Assembly: GCA_937887565.1 (NCBI GenBank)
Contig: CALABS010000025.1
Coordinates: forward strand, 1-32,700
From: an uncultured Rhodospirillaceae bacterium
GTDB taxonomy: Bacteria; Pseudomonadota; Alphaproteobacteria; Rhodospirillales; Magnetospirillaceae
Direction of reading: 5' to 3'
Length of the DNA: 32,700 nt
Shown here: one piece after another, positions 8,830 through 14,688 of the stretch
Layout of the letters: each line of letters starts with the position of its first letter
Numbering within the stretch: the first letter of the stretch is position 1
Translations under genes and position numbers: made by a program
Notes under the pieces: model-generated
Databases searched by the model: none
Told to the model about the DNA's origin: nothing
The model's input: only the letters and a program-made list of their open reading frames with translations

Positions 8830-10563
8830 ATGGCTCTCGCCAAGGCCGTCACGACCATGAGCGGTTTCGATTGGGATGAGGCGCGCGCGCGACTGGCCGT
8901 GCTTCCCGGAGGTGCCATCAACATCGCCCACGCGGCCGCCGACCGCCATGTCGCGGCCGGACACGGCGCCCGGCTGGCCCTGCGCTGCCTGGGGCGCCGC
9001 TACGAGCGCCGCGACGTCTCCTTCGCCGAACTGGCCGACGCCTCCGCCCGCACCGCCGCCGTGCTGCGCGGCCTGGGGGTGCAGCCGGGAGATTCCGTCG
9101 CGGTGCTGTTGGGCCGCACCGCCGAACTGTATTTCGCCGCCCTTGGCTGCTGGAAGGCCGGCGCCGTCTATTGCCCGCTGTTCACCTCGTTCGGTCCGGG
9201 GCCGCTCCGGGCCCGCCTCGAGCTGTCGCGCGCCAAGGTGCTGATCGCCACCGATTCCTTGTACCAGCGCAAGATCGCCGCCGTCCGCTCGTCGCTGCCC
9301 GAACTGCGCCATGTGCTGCTGGTGGGCGAGGACGGGCCGGCCATCCCGCTGGAGGGCTGCCGCGACTTCCGCGACGCCTTGGCAGCCGCCGACCCGGCGG
9401 CCGGCGCGCCGCTGCCCGCCGCGCCCGAGCACCCCGCCTTCGCCCATTTCACCAGCGGCACCACCGGCACCCCCAAGGGGGCCGTGCATCCGCACCGGGT
9501 GGCGGTGTCGCATCTCGTCACCGGCCAGCAGGTCTTCGACCTGGTCCCCAACGACCTGTACTGGTGCACCGCCGATCCCGGCTGGATCACCAACACCGCC
9601 TACGCCATCGTGGCGCCGCTGGTCAACGGCTGCGCCAGCCTGGTGGACGAGCACGACATCGACCCCCGCCGCTGGTACGGCATCCTCAAGGACGAGAAGG
9701 TGACGGTGTGGTACACCACGCCGACCGCCATCCGCATGATGATGCGCTACGGCGCCGCGCTGGCGCGCAACTACCGCGACAACAGCCTGCGGCTGGCGGC
9801 CAGCGTCGGCGAGCCGCTGAACGCCGAGGCGGTGGCCTGGGGCGAGACCGCGCTGGGGATGCCCTTCCTCGACACCTGGTGGCAGACCGAGACCGGCGCC
9901 ATCGCCATCGCCAACATGCCCGGCCGCGCCAAATGGGGCAGCATGGGCCAGCCGCTGGCGGGCGTCGAGGCCGAGGTGGTCAGCCGCGACCTCACCCGCG
10001 TGGTGCCGGTGACCGGGCCCGACGCGGTGGGCGAACTGGCCCTTCGCGCCGACCTGCCGTCGCTGTTCGGCGCCTATATCGGCGACGAGCAGCGGACCCA
10101 GGCGGCGTTCATGGATGGCTGGTACCTGACCGGCGACCTGGTCCGCCGCGATGCCGACGGCTATTTCTGGTTCGTCGGCCGCGCCGACGACATGATCAAG
10201 TCGGCGGCCAACAGCATCGGCCCGTTCGAGATCGAGGCGGCGCTGATGAAGCATCCGGCGGTGGCCGAGATCGGCGTCGTCGGCAAGCCCGACCTGCTGG
10301 TCCGCGAGGTGCCGGTGGCCTTCGTGTCGCTCAATCCCGGCTTCGAGGAAGGCGACGCGCTGAGGGCCGAGCTGCTGTCCTATGCCCGCCAGGAACTGGG
10401 CGGCGCCATGGCCCCGCGCGAGGTCCACTTCATCGACTCGCTGCCCAAGACCACCACCGGCAAGATCCTGCGCCGGGCGCTCAAGGCCAAGGCCGCCGGC
10501 GAGCCCGACGATCATCTGGTGACCGCCGGCCAGGCGCGGCCGACCCGCTTCGACGACGAATAG
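8830..10563 (+). CDS. AMP-forming acyl/acetyl-CoA synthetase
   Basis: An ANL-superfamily ligase that activates a carboxylic acid as acyl-AMP and transfers it to CoA. The 577-residue protein has the phosphate loop FTSGTTGTPKGAVH (207-220), the aromatic YWCTADPGWITN segment, SVGEPLNAEA, the A5 motif DTWWQTETG, the hinge YLTGDLVRRDADGYFWFVGRADD and the catalytic Lys545 in TTGKILRR. The A8 loop reads MIKSAANSIGPFEIE, so it has SAANS where acetyl-CoA synthetases usually have SSGYR. The acetyl-pocket Trp pattern resembles the Bacillus AcsA group, but the substrate is uncertain and propionate or medium-chain acids are alternatives. ATG 8830 lies four bases after GGAGG; ATG 8857 is a second possibility. 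The ORF is open far upstream, but that part lies in the transporter. Confidence 0.88.
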   Translation: MALAKAVTTMSGFDWDEARARLAVLPGGAINIAHAAADRHVAAGHGARLALRCLGRRYERRDVSFAELADASARTAAVLRGLGVQPGDSVAVLLGRTAELYFAALGCWKAGAVYCPLFTSFGPGPLRARLELSRAKVLIATDSLYQRKIAAVRSSLPELRHVLLVGEDGPAIPLEGCRDFRDALAAADPAAGAPLPAAPEHPAFAHFTSGTTGTPKGAVHPHRVAVSHLVTGQQVFDLVPNDLYWCTADPGWITNTAYAIVAPLVNGCASLVDEHDIDPRRWYGILKDEKVTVWYTTPTAIRMMMRYGAALARNYRDNSLRLAASVGEPLNAEAVAWGETALGMPFLDTWWQTETGAIAIANMPGRAKWGSMGQPLAGVEAEVVSRDLTRVVPVTGPDAVGELALRADLPSLFGAYIGDEQRTQAAFMDGWYLTGDLVRRDADGYFWFVGRADDMIKSAANSIGPFEIEAALMKHPAVAEIGVVGKPDLLVREVPVAFVSLNPGFEEGDALRAELLSYARQELGGAMAPREVHFIDSLPKTTTGKILRRALKAKAAGEPDDHLVTAGQARPTRFDDE

Positions 10564-10639
10564 GATCGCGTCGACGGCCCCTTGAACCATCGCCTTGGGC
10601 GCATACCTGCCCGGACAGATGAAGCTCGAGGAGGCCCCC

Positions 10640-10864
10640 ATGGACGAAGACCGCACCGATGCCGCCATCGCGCTGGCGGCGCTCACCATCGCCGAGAACC
10701 TGATTGCCGTCTTGATGGATCGCGGCGTCGTCAGCCGCGAGGACGTGGAGGAACTGCTGCTGGACGCCGCCAGCGTCGACAGCGCCGCCGCCGATACCGA
10801 TGTCAACGCCGCCGCCGCCGACATCGTCCGCGAGGTCATGGAAGGCCTGGCGACGCGGCATTGA
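10640..10864 (+). CDS. Small acidic hypothetical protein, 74 aa
   Basis: Not recognised. The start at 10640 is fixed by GAGGAGG at 10627-10633, six bases upstream. The protein is strongly acidic and alanine-rich, predicted all-helical, with ALAALTIAENLIAVLMDRGVVSREDVEELLLDAASV resembling a short helical pair around an R-x-V-V-S-R-E-D turn. There is no signal peptide and no cysteines. It is followed 10 bp later by a strong hairpin and preceded, 76 bp upstream, by the CoA ligase gene, so it may be the last gene of that transcript. Confidence 0.7.
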   Translation: MDEDRTDAAIALAALTIAENLIAVLMDRGVVSREDVEELLLDAASVDSAAADTDVNAAAADIVREVMEGLATRH

Positions 10865-10874
10865 CCGCGAAAGG

Positions 10875-10903
10875 GCCCCTCCCTTGCGGGAGGGGCGAGT
10901 TTC
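10875..10903 (+). terminator. Rho-independent-type hairpin
   Basis: GCCCCTCCC (10875-10883), a TTGC loop and GGGAGGGGC (10888-10896) form a perfect 9-bp stem, followed by GAGTTTC. The T-tract is short, so termination may be partial. The extended motif resembles a dispersed intergenic repeat. Confidence 0.6.
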
Positions 10904-10961
10904 GAGGGGGAGAGAGCCTCGGGTCACCCGGGTCCGACGGATGCCGAGGGGAGACGCGCGC

Positions 10962-11195
10962 CTAGCAGCGCGCCAGCGTCCACCGAGCCTCGGGCGTCGA
11001 GTGGACGAAGCCGTCGAGGGTGCGACGGGCGAGTTCCGGCGTGGCATTCAGGATGGCGAAGGGCCTGCCGTTCTTGAGCACCACATGGTCGAGGGGACGG
11101 GCGGAAGCGTCCTCGCCGGGTTCCGCCAGCACGGCCGGCGACGGCACGGAAGCGTCCTCGGGGGTGCGCTGGAAGAGGCCGGCGAAGTCGAACAT
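10962..11195 (-). CDS. Small hypothetical protein, 77 aa
   Basis: Not recognised. ATG 11195 (MFDFAGLFQRTPEDAS) has AAGGAG seven bases upstream on the minus strand; a longer in-frame ORF to 11432 is proline- and arginine-rich in a way that does not look coded. Features are an N-terminal FxGLFQRTP segment, a central VVLKNGRPFAIL strand pair that looks like a small beta hairpin, and a helix ending in a C-terminal Cys (WTLARC). No signal peptide. The 295 bp upstream, to 11490, contain a 13-bp direct repeat and the promoter of the divergent gene but no other coding sequence. Confidence 0.6.
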   Translation of the reverse strand: MFDFAGLFQRTPEDASVPSPAVLAEPGEDASARPLDHVVLKNGRPFAILNATPELARRTLDGFVHSTPEARWTLARC

Positions 11196-11231
11196 CGTGG
11201 TGCTCCTTGGAGGCGGGCTCGTCGCCTGAAC

Positions 11232-11289
11232 TATCCCGGTCGGGCCGGAAGGTCCGTCGTCCTTGCCCCCCGTAGGTATTCCGGTCGGG
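11232..11289. repeat. 13-bp direct repeat upstream of the 77-aa gene
   Basis: TATCCCGGTCGGG (11232-11244) and TATTCCGGTCGGG (11277-11289) differ at one position and start 45 bp apart. A shorter inverted copy of GGTCGGGCC lies near 11412. The position in a divergent intergenic region fits paired regulator sites, but this is inference. Confidence 0.4.
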
Positions 11290-11453
11290 GGACGAATTCC
11301 AGCGCCATCCCGATGGGGTATGCCTTTGCGTTCCGGCCTGCCCGCCATGCGCGACGCCCATGGTCGGAACGTTGGCCCGGCGCCGCCGTCCCGCCACCGG
11401 ACGGACGGACGGCCCGACCAAGGGGCGGGCATAGCCCCCCGGGGTCCTGTGAC

Positions 11454-11484
11454 TTGTGGCGGTGGGGGGATGTCGTGCTACCTT
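11454..11484 (+). promoter_or_regulatory. Promoter suggesting a leaderless transcript
   Basis: TACCTT at 11479-11484 lies six bases before the ATG at 11491, so transcription would begin at or next to the start codon. TTGTGG at 11454-11459 is a loose -35 with 19-bp spacing. No ribosome-binding site precedes ATG 11491, consistent with leaderless translation; an alternative ATG at 11470 follows a G-run. Confidence 0.4.
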
Positions 11485-11490
11485 GCGGCC

Positions 11491-12177
11491 ATGCTCGTCA
11501 ACGGCTCCCATCTCCTTCCCGACCTTTCCGGCGCCCTGGCCTGGCCCAAGGAGCGGCTGGTCGCGGTCTCCGACCCCCTCGCCGAGGCCGACCAGCGCCT
11601 GCCCGGCCCCGTCGTCGCCGAGACCGTGCGGCGCCTCGCCTCGGTGCTGCGCCAGCGTCGCCCGCGCACCCTGGTCTGGCTGGGCGCCGCCCTGCCGCGC
11701 CTGATCGCCTCGGGGCGGGTGGGCCGACGCGAAGTGACGGAGATCGAGACCCAGGCGGCGCAGCTGGATTGGGTGTGGGTCGGCGACGGCCTGCCGTCCG
11801 GCCTGCCAGGCCGCGCGGTGGCGGAGCTGGCGGTGGGCGCCCTTGTGTTCCGCCATATCGGCCGCCCCGACGCCGCCCCCGGCGAGGTGTCGGCCTTCCC
11901 GTGGCCGGCGGCCCGCGCCGACGGCGCCCTGCATCCGTGCTACGTGGCGGACGGACGACGGCTGGTGATCCCGCCCCTTGGCGCCCGCGAGGGCGGCATC
12001 GACGTGCTGTCGGCCCCGTTCCAGCCGCTGTTCCGGCGGCCCTTCCAGGCGCTGATGTTGATGGGCGGGCGAATCGTCACCCGCCCGCGCCACCGCTTGG
12101 AAGCGGGAGCGGCCGAGCCGCCGCCGGCGCGCCCGACCGGACAGGCCGGCAGACGGATGAGCCTGTTCGGCGATTGA
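11491..12177 (+). CDS. PdeM-like phosphoesterase fold lacking metal ligands
   Basis: This 228-residue protein follows the layout of the ligase-associated metallophosphoesterase family PdeM throughout its length. Blocks are LLPDLSGALAWPKERLVAVSDPL (8-30), TLVWLGAALPRL (60-71), LDWVWVGDG (92-100), RHIGRPDAAPGEVSAFPWP (121-139), LHPCYVADGRRLVIPPLG (147-164). At each place where the family has metal-binding residues they are replaced: DxHLGK reads SDPLAEA, GDxxH reads GAALP, GNHD reads GDGLP and GHxHP reads SAFPW. His122 is the one obvious retained position. It therefore looks like a pseudo-enzyme, or a very distant homologue of other function. It precedes the photolyase gene by 58 bp on the same strand, a DNA-repair setting that fits the family. 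The alignment was made by eye. Confidence 0.65.
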   Translation: MLVNGSHLLPDLSGALAWPKERLVAVSDPLAEADQRLPGPVVAETVRRLASVLRQRRPRTLVWLGAALPRLIASGRVGRREVTEIETQAAQLDWVWVGDGLPSGLPGRAVAELAVGALVFRHIGRPDAAPGEVSAFPWPAARADGALHPCYVADGRRLVIPPLGAREGGIDVLSAPFQPLFRRPFQALMLMGGRIVTRPRHRLEAGAAEPPPARPTGQAGRRMSLFGD

Positions 12178-12235
12178 TGCCGGCGGCGGCCGTCCCCACA
12201 TCTGCCGTAACCATCCGAGGTGCCGTTCTCATCCG

Positions 12236-13660
12236 ATGACCACCGCTCCGACCCTGGTCTGGTTCCGCCGCGACCTTCGCCTCGCCGACCATCCCGCCTT
12301 GACCGCGGCGATCAATGCCGGCCGGCCGGTCATCCCGGTATTCGTCCTCGACGGTCGCGGGCCGTGGGCCCCCGGAGCGGCGTCGCGGTGGTGGCTGCAC
12401 CACAGCCTGGCGGCGCTGGCCGCCGACCTGGAGGCGCGGGGCAGCCGGCTGGTCGTGCTGCGCGGCGCCGTCGAAGAGGAACTGCCGCGTCTGGCGGCGG
12501 CGGTCGGCGCCGGGATGGTGACGTGGCTCCACCGCCCCGAGCCCCACGAGCGCGACCGCGAGGCGCGCCTGGAGCGCGATCTGGCCGCCGCCGGGGTGGA
12601 AAGACGCGCATTCGCCGGCGACGAGTTGTTTGAACCCGGGACCGTGCGCGGCCGCGAGGGCGGCTCGTTCCAAGTCTTCACCGCCTTCTGGCGGGCGGCG
12701 CTTGCCCTGCCCGCCCCGCCCGAGCCGCTTCCGCCACCGTACCGCATTCCAGGCCCCGCCGGATGGCCGGCCGGCCCCAGCCTGGCCGATCTTGGCCTGA
12801 TGCCGCGCATCGACTGGTGGCACGGCCTGGCCGATACCTGGCATCCCGGCGCGGCCGGCGCGGAGCGGCGGCTGGCGGCGTTCCTGGACGACGGTTTGGA
12901 AGCCTATGCCGCCATGCGCGACCGCCCCGACGCCCTCGGCACGTCCATGCTGTCGCCGCACCTGGCCTGGGGCGAGATCAGCCCGCGCCAGGTCTGGCAC
13001 GCGGTGACGCGCAAGCCGCCATCGGCCGGAGCCGAGACCTTCCTCAAGGAACTGGGATGGCGCGAATTCTCCCGCCACCTGCTGTCGGCGTTCCCGGGCC
13101 TTCCCGAACAGCCGCTGCGTCGCGAGTTCGACCGCTTCCCGTGGCGGCCCGATCCCGACGGCTTCGACGCCTGGAGGCGGGGCCTGACCGGCTATCCCAT
13201 CGTCGATGCCGGCATGCGGCAGCTGTGGCACACCGGCTGGATGCACAACCGCGTGCGGATGATCGTCGCCTCGTTCCTGGTCAAGGACCTGCTGACGCCC
13301 TGGCGCACCGGCGAGGACTGGTTCTGGGACACCCTGGTGGACGCCGACCTGGCCGCCAACGCCGCCTCGTGGCAATGGGTGGCCGGCTGCGGCGCCGACG
13401 CCGCCCCCTATTTCCGGGTCTTCAACCCGGTGGTCCAAGGCGAGAAGTTCGACCCGCGCGGCCGTTATGTCCGACGCTGGGTCCCGGAACTGGCCGGCCT
13501 GCCCGACCTTGCCGTCCATCGTCCGTGGGAGGCGACGCCGCTCGTGCTGCGCGACGCCGGCGTGACCCTGGGCCGGACCTATCCGGCCCCGATCCTCGAC
13601 CACGGGACCGCGCGCAAGCGGGCCCTGGCGGCGTTCCAGGCCATCCGCGATCCCGGCTGA
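12236..13660 (+). CDS. phrB: Class I deoxyribodipyrimidine photolyase
   Basis: Light-driven FAD enzyme that repairs cyclobutane pyrimidine dimers. At 474 residues it has typical length. The N-terminal antenna domain starts LVWFRRDLRLADHPAL. The C-terminal FAD domain contains GTSMLSPHLAWGEISPRQVW (235-254), ELGWREFSRHLL, TGYPIVDAGMRQLWHTGWMHNRVRMI (318-343) and ASWQWVAGCGADAAPYFRVFNP (377-398). Trp303, Trp356 and Trp379 fall three residues before E. coli W306, W359 and W382, so the electron-transfer chain looks intact. The 3' end is four bases from the convergent NTF2-like gene. Photolyase beside an NTF2/SnoaL-like gene recurs in singlet-oxygen (sigma-E/ChrR) regulons; no clear sigma-E promoter is seen here. 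Confidence 0.94.
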   Translation: MTTAPTLVWFRRDLRLADHPALTAAINAGRPVIPVFVLDGRGPWAPGAASRWWLHHSLAALAADLEARGSRLVVLRGAVEEELPRLAAAVGAGMVTWLHRPEPHERDREARLERDLAAAGVERRAFAGDELFEPGTVRGREGGSFQVFTAFWRAALALPAPPEPLPPPYRIPGPAGWPAGPSLADLGLMPRIDWWHGLADTWHPGAAGAERRLAAFLDDGLEAYAAMRDRPDALGTSMLSPHLAWGEISPRQVWHAVTRKPPSAGAETFLKELGWREFSRHLLSAFPGLPEQPLRREFDRFPWRPDPDGFDAWRRGLTGYPIVDAGMRQLWHTGWMHNRVRMIVASFLVKDLLTPWRTGEDWFWDTLVDADLAANAASWQWVAGCGADAAPYFRVFNPVVQGEKFDPRGRYVRRWVPELAGLPDLAVHRPWEATPLVLRDAGVTLGRTYPAPILDHGTARKRALAAFQAIRDPG

Positions 13661-13663
13661 ACT

Positions 13664-14113
13664 TCAGGGCGGCCCCCCCGACACCCGCCGCTTGACCATG
13701 CGGATCAGGGTCCGCAGGACCGGCATCTTCTCGTAGACCTGCTCGCCGGCATCCCAGTGCTCGGTATGGGCCGTCACCCGACCCTGGGCGTCGAGGCGGA
13801 TCTCGGTGATGCCGTCGCACACCCACGGATGCCCCTTCTTGATGGTCTTGGGCCGGCAGGTGAAATGCCAGCGCAGGAAGCAGGTGTCGCCGTCGCGGGC
13901 GCAATGGGTGAAGGTGAAGCGCGGGTCGTCGATGTCATCGAACATCCGGGCGAACACGGCCTTGACCTGGGCCAGGCCGCGGGCGTCCACGAACGGATCG
14001 TGGTAGTGGATGTCGGGCGCGGCCAGCTTGTCCAGCCGTCCGATGCTGGTCGGGGTCAGCGTTTCCAGGAACAGCCGATAGGCGCGGCATGGGCGGGGAT
14101 CATCGTTTCCCAT
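13664..14113 (-). CDS. NTF2/SnoaL-like domain protein
   Basis: A small cone-shaped alpha+beta barrel protein of 149 residues in the nuclear transport factor 2-like superfamily. Recognisable are the helical start (YRLFLETLTPTSIGRLDKLAAPDIHYHDPF), VDARGLAQVKAVFARMFDDI, and the strand series FTFTHCARDGDTCFLRWHFTCR and ITEIRLDAQGRVTAHTEHWDAG. Relatives next to photolyase genes are induced by photo-oxidative stress but have no established reaction. ATG 14113 is chosen because the family homology begins there; the ORF runs open to 14287 but those residues look noncoding. It converges on phrB with a 3-bp gap, leaving no room for a terminator. Confidence 0.82.
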   Translation of the reverse strand: MGNDDPRPCRAYRLFLETLTPTSIGRLDKLAAPDIHYHDPFVDARGLAQVKAVFARMFDDIDDPRFTFTHCARDGDTCFLRWHFTCRPKTIKKGHPWVCDGITEIRLDAQGRVTAHTEHWDAGEQVYEKMPVLRTLIRMVKRRVSGGPP

Positions 14114-14286
14114 GGTCCAGAGATTGGTCCGCGTCCGCCACTTGCCAGGGGGATGGGACGCGGACTGCCGGTGGGCGCTCCGCCTAGTCCATTCGGAGTC
14201 CGCCCATACGACCGAAGCTGAATATCGTGCCCGCCCGCCCTTCGGTATGGTTTTCGGACGGAAAGACGGACAAGGGGAGACGCGCA

Positions 14287-14646
14287 ATGGACCGTTGGGA
14301 CGATGCCGGAATCGCCGCCGCCTCGGCCGCCGTGGCCCTGGCCGTCGCCGTCTGGGCGGTTCCGTCGGCGATGACGACCGCGGAATCGGCGCTTGAGCGC
14401 GCCAGTCTCCAGGTTCTCGAAGGGCACGGGACCGGCCAGCCGCTGCTGTGGCGCGATGCCGACAGCGGCCGCGCCGCCACCATCCTTCCCGCCGCCGCCT
14501 ACCGCGCTGGCGACGGCCGGATGTGCCGCCGGTTCAGCGTGACCCGGGCGACGGATGGCGCCAGCACCAGCCATGTGGCCTGCCGGGACCACGCCGGGCG
14601 CTGGAGCCACCCGGTGCCCGCCGGCGAGCAGATGGCCGGCTTCTGA
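14287..14646 (+). CDS. Exported surface-antigen-like protein, 119 aa
   Basis: Start at 14287 is supported by GGGGAG seven bases upstream. Residues 7-28 form a hydrophobic alanine/valine segment (AGIAAASAAVALAVAVWAV) acting as signal peptide or anchor. The C-terminal half, from about residue 55, resembles the RT0821/Lpp0805-type surface domain: DADSGRAATILPAAAYRAG, MCRRFSV, VACRDHAGRWSHP, with two cysteines that could form a disulfide. These domains are found in envelope lipoproteins and 17-kDa antigens of alphaproteobacteria, with unknown biochemical role. It is convergent with the large coiled-coil gene, with a perfect hairpin between them. Confidence 0.7.
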   Translation: MDRWDDAGIAAASAAVALAVAVWAVPSAMTTAESALERASLQVLEGHGTGQPLLWRDADSGRAATILPAAAYRAGDGRMCRRFSVTRATDGASTSHVACRDHAGRWSHPVPAGEQMAGF

Positions 14647-14659
14647 CGCCGCCGCGCCC

Positions 14660-14680
14660 GTTCCGCCAGGACGGCGGAAC
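14660..14680. terminator. Bidirectional terminator hairpin
   Basis: GTTCCGCC (14660-14667) and GGCGGAAC (14673-14680) form a perfect 8-bp stem with a 5-nt loop between two convergent genes. On the plus strand a short TCTCT follows; there is no long T-tract on either side. Confidence 0.55.
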
Positions 14681-14688
14681 CGCCGTCT

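Noticed and set aside
12175..12235. Sigma-E type promoter before the photolyase gene
   Set aside because: TGATGC and GTAACC are present but too far apart for the known -35/-10 spacing.
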